Assembly: GCA_964521255.1 (NCBI GenBank)
Contig: CAZFRM010000019.1
Location: 1 to 64,000 of the forward strand
Length of the DNA stretch: 64,000 nucleotides
Direction of reading: 5' to 3'
From: ZC4RG29 sp964521255
GTDB lineage: Bacteria; Bacteroidota; Bacteroidia; Cytophagales; Cyclobacteriaceae
This document shows, one piece after another, positions 34,430-42,811 of this stretch. A program made the position numbers and the translations under genes. Numbering within the stretch: the stretch's first letter is position 1; the number at the start of each line of letters is the position of its first letter. The notes below the pieces were generated by a model. It had not been told where the DNA came from, searched no databases, and saw only the letters and a program-made list of their open reading frames with translations.

Positions 34430-34493
34430 ACCCCTAAATCCCCTAAAGGGGACTAAAATGTATCTCTTAGTCCCCTTTAGGGGATTTAGGGGT
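34430..34493. repeat. 27-bp perfect inverted repeat between divergent genes
   Basis: Left arm 34430-34456 begins ACCCCTAAATCCCCTAAAGG and pairs exactly with 34467-34493, with a 10-nt spacer. Each arm contains the smaller palindrome CCCCTAAAGGGG. It lies 34 bp from both the gluconokinase start (34396) and the hydrolase start (34528), so it separates the two promoters. Confidence 0.85.
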
Positions 34494-34527
34494 GCTTTTG
34501 GTATATTGAACTTTATTCTTCTCGTCT

Positions 34528-35526
34528 ATGTCGAAACGTTTCGTCCGCATAACATTTCCAATCCTTGTTATCATTGCTGCCTTATTTCTTGGGCCGAGTC
34601 CGGCTAAACCAAAATGGAATTCTGATTTACCAAAAGTACCGGGCGAACTTTCAGCATTAGATTTTTATGTTCGACAAAATGAAAGCAAGCATAAACTGAA
34701 ACCTGACAATGAAGCCCGCATAGTGTGGACTGATAGTTTGAAGAGCAAAACAAAATATTCTGTAGTATACCTGCATGGATTTTCCGCAAGTCAGAAAGAG
34801 GGTGATCCTGTTCATAGAAGATTTGCTAAACAATTCGGATGCAATCTCTACCTGGCGCGGCTTGCTGATCATGGCATTGATACAACGGATGCTATGATGA
34901 ATTTTACAACGGACCGTTGGTGGGAAAGCGCAAAGGAGGCATTAGCTATTGGCAAAGCTATTGGTGAAAATGTTATCGTGATGAGCACTTCTACGGGTGG
35001 AACAATGGCGCTGGCATTAGCAGCAGAATTTCCCGAACAGGTCTATGCCTTGATCAATATGTCGCCCAATATCCGCATAAATAATGGAGCAGCCTTTATT
35101 TTGAATGATCCCTGGGGTTTGCAAATCGCGCGGATAGTAAAGGGAGGTGATTATAATGAGTGGGATGCTCCGTCAGAACGCAGACAGTATTGGTATAATA
35201 AATATCGTCTTGAAGCCACTGTTCAGCTACAGGAAATGCTGGAAAGTAAAATGAACAAAAAAACTTTTAGCAAGGTAAGTCAGCCATGCCTTACACTTTA
35301 CTATTATAAGAATGAAGAGGAACAAGACCCCGAGGTGAAGGTAAGTGCAATGTTAGAAATGATGGATGAACTTGGAACACCTGCCGATCAAAAAAGAGCT
35401 GTCGCTATTCCAACTGCCGGAGTACATGTTTTAGGATCGGATATGGTATCAAAGGATGTAGAGAGTGTTTATAAGGAGATGGAAAAGTTTGCGAAGGAGG
35501 TGTTGAAGATGGAGGAAGGGCAGTAG
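34528..35526 (+). CDS. alpha/beta-hydrolase with N-terminal membrane anchor
   Basis: The 332-residue protein has a signal-anchor helix (ITFPILVIIAALFLG, about 8-22) and an alpha/beta-hydrolase fold. YLHGFSASQKEG is the oxyanion strand-loop, MSTSTGGT holds the nucleophile Ser (here S-T-S-T-G instead of GxSxG), and the C-terminal AGVHVLGSD gives the histidine. It is a monoacylglycerol-lipase or carboxylesterase-like enzyme of unknown substrate facing the periplasm. The final codons and the stop lie inside a heptamer tandem repeat, so the C-terminus may vary between strains. Confidence 0.82.
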   Translation: MSKRFVRITFPILVIIAALFLGPSPAKPKWNSDLPKVPGELSALDFYVRQNESKHKLKPDNEARIVWTDSLKSKTKYSVVYLHGFSASQKEGDPVHRRFAKQFGCNLYLARLADHGIDTTDAMMNFTTDRWWESAKEALAIGKAIGENVIVMSTSTGGTMALALAAEFPEQVYALINMSPNIRINNGAAFILNDPWGLQIARIVKGGDYNEWDAPSERRQYWYNKYRLEATVQLQEMLESKMNKKTFSKVSQPCLTLYYYKNEEEQDPEVKVSAMLEMMDELGTPADQKRAVAIPTAGVHVLGSDMVSKDVESVYKEMEKFAKEVLKMEEGQ

Positions 35527-35661
35527 GCAAGTAGGCAGTGGGCAATAGGCAAGTAGGCAGTGGGCAATAGGCAAGTAGGCAGTGGGCAATAGGCAAGTAG
35601 GCAGTAGGCAGTAGGCAGTAGGCAATGGGCAATAGGCAATAGGCAGTAAGCAATAGGCAAG
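35519..35661. repeat. heptamer tandem repeat (AGGCAGT/AGGCAAT/GGGCAAT family)
   Basis: About twenty imperfect copies of a 7-bp unit, mainly AGGCAGT, AGGCAAT and GGGCAAT with AGGCAAGT variants, run across the 3' end of the hydrolase gene. They include three copies of a 22-bp higher-order unit (GGCAAGTAGGCAGTGGGCAA plus TA). The two long minus-strand open frames here are artefacts of the repeat. Confidence 0.9.
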
Positions 35662-35735
35662 GATAACAGAGGGCAGTGGGGGATATTTAAAATGAAAAAC
35701 TACAATGCTGTGATCTGTGAACCGTTATCCGTAAA

Positions 35736-36269
35736 CTAGAATTCTACCAACATCTTCGCCTGTTTCTCCAGCATCTGTAAATACTTTTGATTGGTCAACG
35801 TTCCGTTTGCAATGTTATGTTCAATGTGATCGAGACGGGGTTTGTAAGCCAGTACATTCAAGCCACAAAAGTTGAGAATATCGGTCAGATGACTTAGCGC
35901 GAGGCTTGCACCAAATCCTCCTGAAGCGATTCCAACCAAGGCTCCTTTCTTGTTGCGGAACGTGTTTGGATATTCTAATCCATCAATAAAAGTTTTTAAT
36001 GCACCTGGGAATGAGCCATTGTATTCCGGAACTACGAAAACATACTTTTTGGTTTCCAGCATCACGTTAACGTAGTGGTTAAAGGCTTCGTTCTTCCTGT
36101 AGTTATGATAAAGAGCAGAGAATGCAAAGTCGGGAGGGAGCTGAGAAAGATTCACGAGAATAGTTTCACATCCCTGTTGCCTGAGGATATTCTCGTATAA
36201 TTCAGTTATGAAAAGCGATACGGCATCATTTCGATTCGTGCCACAAATAAGTGTAATGGATTGACTCAT
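35736..36269 (-). CDS. NADPH-dependent FMN reductase family protein
   Basis: The 177-residue flavodoxin-like protein has ITLICGTNRNDAVS (phosphate-binding loop for FMN), VVPEYNGSFPGALKTFIDGL and LVGIASGGFGAS, the signature of the NADPH-dependent FMN reductase/azoreductase family. It would use NAD(P)H to reduce FMN or quinone-like substrates. Its ATG overlaps the stop of kdsB (36266-36269), so it is the last gene of an operon with the NfeD protease and kdsB genes. Confidence 0.88.
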   Translation of the reverse strand: MSQSITLICGTNRNDAVSLFITELYENILRQQGCETILVNLSQLPPDFAFSALYHNYRKNEAFNHYVNVMLETKKYVFVVPEYNGSFPGALKTFIDGLEYPNTFRNKKGALVGIASGGFGASLALSHLTDILNFCGLNVLAYKPRLDHIEHNIANGTLTNQKYLQMLEKQAKMLVEF

Positions 36270-37015
36270 GCTAAATGCTTCAGGTACTCAAGGGCACGTG
36301 GAATATCTTCAGGAGTGTCTATGCAAATACTTTCCGTTTGTGTTTCTGCTACTGTAATGGGATAACCATTTTCCAGCCAACGCAATTGTTCCAATGACTC
36401 TGCTTTTTCCAATGATGAAACGGGTAAGGTTGTTATTGCTTTAAGTACATCGCTTCGAAAGGCGTATAATCCCATGTGTTTATAATAGCTAAAATGCTTT
36501 ATCCATTTTTCCCGTGGAATATTCCGTAAATGCGGGATTACCGATCGACTGAAGTAAAGTGCATTGTGATTTTTATCCATCACCACTTTAACTTCACCAG
36601 GGTTGTTAAGCTCTTCATCGGAATCAATCTTCTTTACCAGGGTTGCAATTTCAGTTTTGCCATCCAACAAAGTAGCAAGTTGTTCAATCTGGTCCGGTTG
36701 AACGAATGGCTCATCTCCCTGGATGTTTATTATGTAATCAAACTTTTCTTTTTGCAGGGCAAAAGCTTCATAACAACGATCCGTTCCGCTGGGATGATCC
36801 TCTCTTGTAATACTTGCATTGCCTCCAAATTTCACTACATGATCAAATATCTCTTTGTTATCGGTTGCTACAACGATATGATTAATATGTGAAGCCTTCT
36901 TCGTTTGTTCATAGACACGTTGTATCATTGATTTCCCTCCAATGTCAGCCAATGGCTTTCCAGGAAACCTTGTTGATGCATAGCGGGCTGGTATAACGGC
37001 TAAAATTTTTCTCAT
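36266..37015 (-). CDS. kdsB: 3-deoxy-manno-octulosonate cytidylyltransferase
   Basis: The 249-residue protein is a clear KdsB: ILAVIPARYASTRFPGKPLA at the start, VVATDNKEI, DHPSGTDRCYEA, IINIQGDEPFVQPDQI, HMGLYAFRSDVL and EQLRWLENGYPI. It activates Kdo with CTP to CMP-Kdo for lipopolysaccharide core synthesis in the cytoplasm. Length is normal. Confidence 0.95.
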   Translation of the reverse strand: MRKILAVIPARYASTRFPGKPLADIGGKSMIQRVYEQTKKASHINHIVVATDNKEIFDHVVKFGGNASITREDHPSGTDRCYEAFALQKEKFDYIINIQGDEPFVQPDQIEQLATLLDGKTEIATLVKKIDSDEELNNPGEVKVVMDKNHNALYFSRSVIPHLRNIPREKWIKHFSYYKHMGLYAFRSDVLKAITTLPVSSLEKAESLEQLRWLENGYPITVAETQTESICIDTPEDIPRALEYLKHLA

Positions 37016-37072
37016 AAAATTGGGAGGGACCGAATACTTAATTGGTACATCATAAAATTGATAATCGCTACA

Positions 37073-38410
37073 TCACACAACTCTCCTTACCTGTAAGCTC
37101 GTACCTTCATCACCGACTACTTCCACTTCAACATCCTTGTCTATATAGTCGCCCCTTGTGTAAGCGTCAAATATTTCACCATTGATCATCACCTTACCGC
37201 CGGGGCGCAGAACAGTGTAGGCAGTTCCCTTTTTACCGATCATGTTTTCTTTAATAAAACTTGAGTGATAGCCCTGCGAACGCTCTTGTGTGTCGGTAAG
37301 GGCAACACGTTTAAAGAAACTTGATTGTGGCAATTTTGCACTCGCATAAAACAGCAAGACCACTGCTCCAAGTATACCGCCCATAGTAGTAGCTGTGGCA
37401 AACAAAATGTCATGCATGGGTACAAACTCAAAATTGAAGAAATCATTATTAAGCATTATAAGGATAAGTGACATTACGATTAAGGTAATGCCACTAACTC
37501 CTGCAACGCCAAATCCCGGCAATACAAATATTTCGATTGCCAAAAGAACAATGCCAATGAAGAGTGCAATAATTTCCCAGTTGTCTGCAAGACCATTAAG
37601 ATAATAGGGAACTAAATAGAAAATCAGGGCTACCAAAGCTGCTAATCCTGCAAACCCTAATCCTGGTGTTTGCATTTCGAAATAAATTCCGGCGAGGATA
37701 ACAAGGATAAGTATTCCGCTGATGAAGGGATTCAGAAAAAAGGCTATAATCCTTTCTGTTCTTCCCAACTGAAAACGATCTAACTCATAAGTGGTAATAT
37801 TATTTCTTTTTAGAATTTCTTCGATAGACTCCACCTTACCCTCACAATAGCCATATTTAATTGCTTCTGTAGTTGAAAAAGTAATGATCTTACCCTTTTC
37901 CTTTATAGAATCAATTTCAATATCTTCATCCACCATTCCTTCAGCAATTCGCGGATTGCGATTATTTTCTTCTGCTGTTGATCGCATGATTGATCGCATG
38001 TAGGATTGATATTTGTCCGGCGCCTTTTCACCCGAACCATCCACTACAGTAGCTGCGCCAATGCTTGCGCCGGGAGACATATAAATGCTGTCACAGGCGA
38101 TGGAGATCAACGCACCGGCGGAGGCGGCATCAGAGTTGATAAATACCCAGATCGGATTTTTATATCGCATGATCATATCGACGATCTCTTTTGCGTCGGT
38201 GAGTATTCCGCCGTAAGTATCCATCTCAATGATGATCATATCGGCCTCTGTCCTGGCTGCATGATCCATTGCCAGATTCACGTAGCGTTTCATACGTGGA
38301 TCGATCTCGCTTTTAATCTCCATTACCATTACCTTTTTTCTTTGCGAATAGGCATCGGTACTTACAAGGACAAACATAGAGAGGTAAATGAAACAGATAA
38401 ATCGCTGCAT
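37073..38410 (-). CDS. NfeD-family membrane serine protease (ClpP-like N-domain)
   Basis: From the ATG at 38410 (the frame also opens at 38446) the protein begins with a signal peptide MQRFICFIYLSMFVLVS and a ClpP-like domain: IIEMDTYGGILTDAKEIVDM, then NSDAASAGALISIACD with the likely catalytic Ser, SIGAATVV, and a Lys in the EKAPDKYQS region. Four to five membrane helices (about residues 230-350) and a C-terminal OB-fold (GKKGTAYTVLRPGGKVMING) follow, the long NfeD form. Such proteins cleave hydrophobic substrates such as stomatin-type proteins. Kdo synthesis genes follow on the same strand. Confidence 0.85.
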   Translation of the reverse strand: MQRFICFIYLSMFVLVSTDAYSQRKKVMVMEIKSEIDPRMKRYVNLAMDHAARTEADMIIIEMDTYGGILTDAKEIVDMIMRYKNPIWVFINSDAASAGALISIACDSIYMSPGASIGAATVVDGSGEKAPDKYQSYMRSIMRSTAEENNRNPRIAEGMVDEDIEIDSIKEKGKIITFSTTEAIKYGYCEGKVESIEEILKRNNITTYELDRFQLGRTERIIAFFLNPFISGILILVILAGIYFEMQTPGLGFAGLAALVALIFYLVPYYLNGLADNWEIIALFIGIVLLAIEIFVLPGFGVAGVSGITLIVMSLILIMLNNDFFNFEFVPMHDILFATATTMGGILGAVVLLFYASAKLPQSSFFKRVALTDTQERSQGYHSSFIKENMIGKKGTAYTVLRPGGKVMINGEIFDAYTRGDYIDKDVEVEVVGDEGTSLQVRRVV

Positions 38411-38468
38411 AACTTTGAAACCCAATATTGGACTTGTAATTTGCATAAAATTTAAACATTCTGAAACG

Positions 38469-39260
38469 TTGGCAAGCAGCCTTGAACTGAACTTTTCATT
38501 TTCTTTTCCGTGTACAATTTGGAAAATGGTTGCTCTCCCAGACGAAAAAATACTTTTGCTGGAAATTCGTGATGAAGCGAGCCGCCAGGTAAGTTTTTCT
38601 GCCCTGCACTATTCGCTGAAAACATTCTTGTGGAAAGATTTTCAATTAGACGAATCGTGGTGGTCAGGATTGCTTGCAGCCTATAAGTCAGTATTTCTCC
38701 TTCAGAATTACACAAACCAGGATAATCCTGATGCTACTAAACTCCTGGCATTGGATGTTCATTCTTGTAAAATCTTATGGGAACAGGAGACTTTCTCGTT
38801 TTCCAACTTTAGTAACGAAAATGTGCTGGGCACGAGTGGAAGGGAAGATCCAAAACCTGTCTTATTAGACCTGTTTACCGGAAAGGTTATTGATGAAAAT
38901 GTAAAATTAGATTACACTACTGATAAAATTTCAGAGCCCCTTCGTCCGTTTCAATACCAGGAGGGAACCGGCTATAACGATACGGTGAGTACTTTTTTGT
39001 CGAGCCGTTTTTCAATCAAGCCTGAAGGAACGGTTGAATACCTGGAACATGATGGTTTGATCGTCATATCATACTACCTTCGCGAGCAGAGTGGTTTGGT
39101 TAATTTTTTGTTGGTGTTGAATAATGAAGGCAAAATTTTGCTCCGGGAGAAAATTGATGAGCAGTTGAAAGGTTTAGGTGTAGATACTTTTTTCATCCTC
39201 TCAGGTTGTTTATTTTTCGTGCGCAATAAGCGAGAACTTTTAAGCTATTTAATATTATGA
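38469..39260 (+). CDS. DUF4905-like protein of unknown function
   Basis: The protein (LELNFSFSFPCTIWKMVA ... LLEIRDEASRQVSFSALHY ... WWSGLLAAYKSVFLLQNY in separate stretches) resembles the DUF4905 family of Bacteroidota, with repeated WD-like strand pairs. The start is uncertain: an ATG at 38388 would make it overlap the divergent NfeD gene start, an ATG at 38527 would cut conserved sequence, and a TTG at 38469 fits best. The stop overlaps the LysM gene start by 4 bp, so the two are translated together. No function is known. Confidence 0.65.
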   Translation: MASSLELNFSFSFPCTIWKMVALPDEKILLLEIRDEASRQVSFSALHYSLKTFLWKDFQLDESWWSGLLAAYKSVFLLQNYTNQDNPDATKLLALDVHSCKILWEQETFSFSNFSNENVLGTSGREDPKPVLLDLFTGKVIDENVKLDYTTDKISEPLRPFQYQEGTGYNDTVSTFLSSRFSIKPEGTVEYLEHDGLIVISYYLREQSGLVNFLLVLNNEGKILLREKIDEQLKGLGVDTFFILSGCLFFVRNKRELLSYLIL

Positions 39261-40318
39261 TTGAGGCATTGCTTGTAGTAGGATTATCATTTTTTAATCC
39301 CCAGGTGCCCGCAGATTCTTTGGGTACTGAAACGATTGATGGTAAGGTGGTGGTAGTTCACCAGGTTGATGACAAAGAAACGCTGTATAGTCTGGCAAGA
39401 CGTTATGGTACAACGGTAGATGCCATCATTCAAATTAATCCGCTTGCTAAAGATGGATTATCTATCGGACAAGTATTAAAGATTCCCTATTCGAAAAAAC
39501 AGGTTGCCGCTGCTACACCGGGTGGCGTGCATAAAGTTGCAGAAAAGGAAACGCTTTATTCTATTTCAAGAATGTACAATGTTTCTATTGATGATATCAA
39601 AGAGTGGAATCACCTGACTTCAAATTCACTATCACTGGGGCAGGAACTTGTTATTAAGAAGACAAGTACTCAACCTTCGATAACTACAATCACACCGGCT
39701 AATGTTGAGACGACTACACAAAAAGGAGTTCACCAGGTAGAACAGAAAGAAACATTGTTCTCCATTTCGCGCCAGTACAATATTAGTGTTGATGATCTTC
39801 GCCGATGGAATAATATTGAAGGGGATGAACTAAAGATAGGACAATTGCTTTTTGTTGCGCCTCCCAAAAATAATAATGTTGCTGAGCAGCAAACCTCAAC
39901 ATCAGTTCCGGCTTCAGCTCCAGTTGTGAAAGAACAAGCAACAAGTAATAGTCCATCAACTACTGCCTCTTCAACTACTCAAACTCCCAAAAATACTTCA
40001 ACCGCTTCTTCGCGCACCATCACCATTCCTGAAAATACCACCAGTGGTGATGAGGTTATTCAGGCCGGTCTTGCAGAATTGATTGAAGGAACAGAAGGCA
40101 ATCGAAAATATCTTGCGTTGCACCGTACCGCGCCCGTGGGCACAATTCTGAAAGTGCGAAATGAAATGAACAATCGTGAAGTATTTGTTCGCGTCATGGG
40201 CAAGCTTCCGGATACAGCCCTTACAGACAAATTAATCATCAAAGTTTCTAAATCTGCTTATGATAGGCTTGGTGCAATTGATGCTAAGTTTAGGGTGGAG
40301 GTGACGTATTATAAATGA
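39257..40318 (+). CDS. LysM protein with three LysM domains and RlpA-like C-terminus
   Basis: The 353-residue protein has three LysM repeats (about 33-75, 90-133 and 158-200; KETLYSLARRYGTTVDAIIQ, KETLYSISRMYNVSIDDIKE and KETLFSISRQYNISVDDLRR), which bind peptidoglycan glycan. A Ser/Thr-rich linker (about 205-255) leads to a double-psi beta-barrel-like end (LALHRTAPVGTILKVRNEMN ... VRVMGKLPD), related to RlpA but without an obvious Asp/His catalytic pair. It has a short hydrophobic N-terminus and probably acts at the cell wall. It follows the DUF4905-like gene with a 4-bp overlap. Confidence 0.85.
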   Translation: MIEALLVVGLSFFNPQVPADSLGTETIDGKVVVVHQVDDKETLYSLARRYGTTVDAIIQINPLAKDGLSIGQVLKIPYSKKQVAAATPGGVHKVAEKETLYSISRMYNVSIDDIKEWNHLTSNSLSLGQELVIKKTSTQPSITTITPANVETTTQKGVHQVEQKETLFSISRQYNISVDDLRRWNNIEGDELKIGQLLFVAPPKNNNVAEQQTSTSVPASAPVVKEQATSNSPSTTASSTTQTPKNTSTASSRTITIPENTTSGDEVIQAGLAELIEGTEGNRKYLALHRTAPVGTILKVRNEMNNREVFVRVMGKLPDTALTDKLIIKVSKSAYDRLGAIDAKFRVEVTYYK

Positions 40319-40336
40319 TTAGCTAATTAGTGGATG

Positions 40337-40374
40337 CCTGCCTGCCCGCGATAGCCAACAGCTTGGCAGGCAGG
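40337..40374. repeat. CCTGCCTGCC...GGCAGGCAGG palindrome
   Basis: Exact 10-bp arms at 40337-40346 and 40365-40374 enclose 18 nt. It lies 18 bp after the LysM gene and may end its transcript. It belongs to the CCTGCC/GGCAGG group. The rest of 40319-40588 is AT-rich with no gene. Confidence 0.75.
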
Positions 40375-40521
40375 TGAGAATTAGCGGATTGATTAGAACG
40401 CAAAAGGTGATCTAACCCTGTAAACATCCTCAGATTGCCTATTGACACATAGAAAATATGCTACCTTAAGAAAAATATTACTTATATATACACTCGTGTT
40501 AGGGTAGATGAATTCTTCGAT

Positions 40522-40529
40522 TATATTTG
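40522..40529 (+). promoter_or_regulatory. possible -7 promoter box of the SPFH/NAD-kinase-like pair
   Basis: TATATTTG fits TAnnTTTG and lies 60 bases before the ATG at 40589. No good TTTG is seen at the -33 distance, so the call rests on one box in AT-rich DNA. Confidence 0.3.
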
Positions 40530-40588
40530 AAAGTTGTGTAAATTAATTTTAATCATCCTTCAACAGATCAATCCTAAATCTTAATAAC

Positions 40589-41608
40589 ATGTTCGGAATA
40601 AAACACATTAAGTTTGACTCGATGACTTATGTTCTTCATTTTAAAAATGGCACCATTAAAAGGGAGGGACGAGGGCTTTCCTTTTTTTATTTCGCCCCTA
40701 ATAGTTCTATTGTGGCTATACCAATGGGAAGTAATGATTTGCCATTTATTTTTAGCGAGACAACCAACGATTATCAAAGTGTTTCAATTCAAGGTCAGAT
40801 CAGTTACAAAATTGGGAACCCTAAAACACTTGCAGATACTTTAGATTTTACCGTTACTGATAGCGGACAGTATAAAAAGAATGATATCGAGAAATTGAAT
40901 CAAAGAATAATTAACGAGGCACAAACTGCTACAGCATCTTTTATTCATGGAATAAAACTCAAAGATGCAATACGCTCTGCTAAAGGTATAGAAGAAAAAA
41001 TTTTAAATGGACTTAAAGCATCCTCGGCAATTACAATGTTGGGAATAGAAATTTTAGGAGCAAATATTTTGGCAATTCAGGCAACGCCTGAAATGTCAAG
41101 AGCTTTGGAAACTGAAACACGAGAAAAATTGCAACAAGAAGCTGATCAAGCTATTTATGAACGGAGAAACTTTGCTGTTGAGCAAGAAAGAAAAATTAAA
41201 GAATCTGAACTGAATACAGAAATCGCTGTAGAAGAAAAGCAAAAACAAATTGCAGAAAAGAAAATGGAATCTCAGGTTCAAAAAGCTGAGAATGACAGAA
41301 AACTACGGGAAATGAAGTTGACGGCCGATATTGCAGTTGAAAATCAGCGGAAGCAACTTATTGAACAAAAAACTGCAAACGACAAAAAGGAAGCTGAAAC
41401 ACAAGGGTACGTAATTGAGACTACGTTAAGGCCATATAAAGATATTGACTGGAAAACTTTAACTGCCTTAAACAATAATCCTGATCCAAAATTTAATATA
41501 TCATTAGCCTTTAGACAGATTGCTGAGAATGCTGATAAAATCGGCAACTTAAACATTAGCCCTGAGCTTTTGGATTCTATTTTAAATGACAAGAGCAATA
41601 AAAAATGA
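40589..41608 (+). CDS. SPFH/band 7-domain protein
   Basis: The 339-residue protein has an SPFH (stomatin/prohibitin/flotillin/HflK) domain at about 20-170 (SIQGQISYKIGNPKTLADTL, then IHGIKLKDAIRSAKGIEEKI and LGIEILGANILAIQATPEMS) and a long Glu/Lys/Gln coiled coil at about 170-275 (TREKLQQEADQAIYERRNFA ... EVEEKQKQ-type heptads). Unlike most family members there is no N-terminal membrane helix. SPFH proteins form ring or cage oligomers at membranes. Its stop overlaps the start of an NAD-kinase-like gene (ATGA at 41605-41608), which suggests a two-protein device. Function unknown; see findings. Confidence 0.8.
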   Translation: MFGIKHIKFDSMTYVLHFKNGTIKREGRGLSFFYFAPNSSIVAIPMGSNDLPFIFSETTNDYQSVSIQGQISYKIGNPKTLADTLDFTVTDSGQYKKNDIEKLNQRIINEAQTATASFIHGIKLKDAIRSAKGIEEKILNGLKASSAITMLGIEILGANILAIQATPEMSRALETETREKLQQEADQAIYERRNFAVEQERKIKESELNTEIAVEEKQKQIAEKKMESQVQKAENDRKLREMKLTADIAVENQRKQLIEQKTANDKKEAETQGYVIETTLRPYKDIDWKTLTALNNNPDPKFNISLAFRQIAENADKIGNLNISPELLDSILNDKSNKK

Positions 41609-42525
41609 GCATTGAGTATGCCATTATTGTTAAAAATAAGACAAGACTTGAGACTCTAATAGAACGCTTTAACACAAAAGCTCAAGCAAAGTTTTATATT
41701 GAGCGGCAGGGTGGAAATTTTAATGATTATGTTTTGGAACACGAAACTTTTCATAGCTCTTTAACCACGCTACAAACACAACTTTCAAGCGTAATAAAGC
41801 ATAAAATCGTAGAGAGAGCTTTTGTTCCATCCTATATTTTCACAGAGAAAAATTTAATTGTAGTTATTGGCCAGGATGGTCTTGTGGCGAATACCGCAAA
41901 ATACTCGAAAGGCATTCCATTGATTGCGGTCAACCCAGATAGGCAACGATATGACGGAGTTTTATTACCATTTGATACGTCAAATTTTTTATTTGGAGTT
42001 GAGTCCGTTTTGAAAAGTGACTATAAACACAAAACTGTACGTTTTGCAGAGGCCAGATTGAACGATGGCCAAAGGCTTCTTGCATTTAATGACTTATTCA
42101 TTGGTGCTTCTTCTCATATCTCAGCTCGCTATAAAATATCATTCAATAAAAAAACAGAGGAACAATCTTCAAGTGGACTTATTGTTTCAACTCCAGCAGG
42201 TTCGACTGGGTGGTTAAGCTCAATTTTCAATATGGCTTATGGTGTTGCAAGTATGTATGAAAAAAATATTAAGCTTAAGCGACCAAAGCTTAAAGATAAT
42301 GATTTGCTCTTTGCAGTAAGAGAACCTTTCCAGAGCATCAGGACACAAATTGGAATAACAGCAGGTATAATAAAAGGACAAGGAAGTCTATCAATTGAAT
42401 CACTAATGCCATCAAATGGTGTTATTTTTAGCGATGGGATTGAAAATGATTTTTTAAAGTTTAATAGCGGAACTATTGCTACCATAGGACTTTCAAAAGA
42501 AAAAGCAATACTGGTGACTATTTGA
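41605..42525 (+). CDS. divergent NAD-kinase-like protein
   Basis: The 306-residue protein has the NAD-kinase fold signature: IGQDGLVANTAKY (88-100, replacing GGDGT), LIAVNPDRQRYDGVLLPF (about 106-123), AFNDLFIGA (about 160, replacing ALNE) and IVSTPAGSTGW (193-203, matching STPTGSTAY). The catalytic Asp of the GGDG motif is kept but the second Gly is Gln. The N-terminal 80 residues are unlike housekeeping NAD kinase. It is coupled to the SPFH gene. It might phosphorylate NAD or another nucleotide, or only bind it. An ordinary nadK is expected elsewhere in the genome. Confidence 0.75.
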   Translation: MSIEYAIIVKNKTRLETLIERFNTKAQAKFYIERQGGNFNDYVLEHETFHSSLTTLQTQLSSVIKHKIVERAFVPSYIFTEKNLIVVIGQDGLVANTAKYSKGIPLIAVNPDRQRYDGVLLPFDTSNFLFGVESVLKSDYKHKTVRFAEARLNDGQRLLAFNDLFIGASSHISARYKISFNKKTEEQSSSGLIVSTPAGSTGWLSSIFNMAYGVASMYEKNIKLKRPKLKDNDLLFAVREPFQSIRTQIGITAGIIKGQGSLSIESLMPSNGVIFSDGIENDFLKFNSGTIATIGLSKEKAILVTI

Positions 42526-42550
42526 CTACAATTGATTCAACTTTTACCAA

Positions 42551-42811
42551 TCAATACATCAGTACATCACTCACCCTACTAATTGATTCCTTATTTTGCT
42601 CTTTCACATTTCCTCTCTTTTCCAAGCGTGTAACAATAAGGAAGAGGATAAGCAGGAATGCAATGATTAAGAAATAAACGACAACCCTGGTGATTCGTTT
42701 TATTTTTACCTCGCGCTCATGCCGTGCCATCAGCTCACCGTAATTCCGGTGATGGGCTATTCGTCCGGCATTCATCATCTGCCTGCGCAAGCGTATTTCA
42801 TTTCTTCCCAT
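42551..42811 (-). CDS. small single-pass membrane protein downstream of sigma factor
   Basis: The 86-residue protein has a basic N-terminal half (RLRRQMMNAGRIAHHRNYGE), one membrane helix (ITRVVVYFLIIAFLLILFLI, about 41-60) and a short polar tail. It overlaps the end of the sigma-factor gene by 14 bp, so it is co-translated. No anti-sigma domain is recognised, but a membrane protein with a charged cytoplasmic part could hold the sigma factor. No family known to me. Confidence 0.65.
   Translation of the reverse strand: MGRNEIRLRRQMMNAGRIAHHRNYGELMARHEREVKIKRITRVVVYFLIIAFLLILFLIVTRLEKRGNVKEQNKESISRVSDVLMY

Noticed and set aside
35405..35660. Minus-strand frames rich in AYCLLPI/AYCLLPT repeats
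   Set aside because: They are translations of the heptamer tandem repeat.
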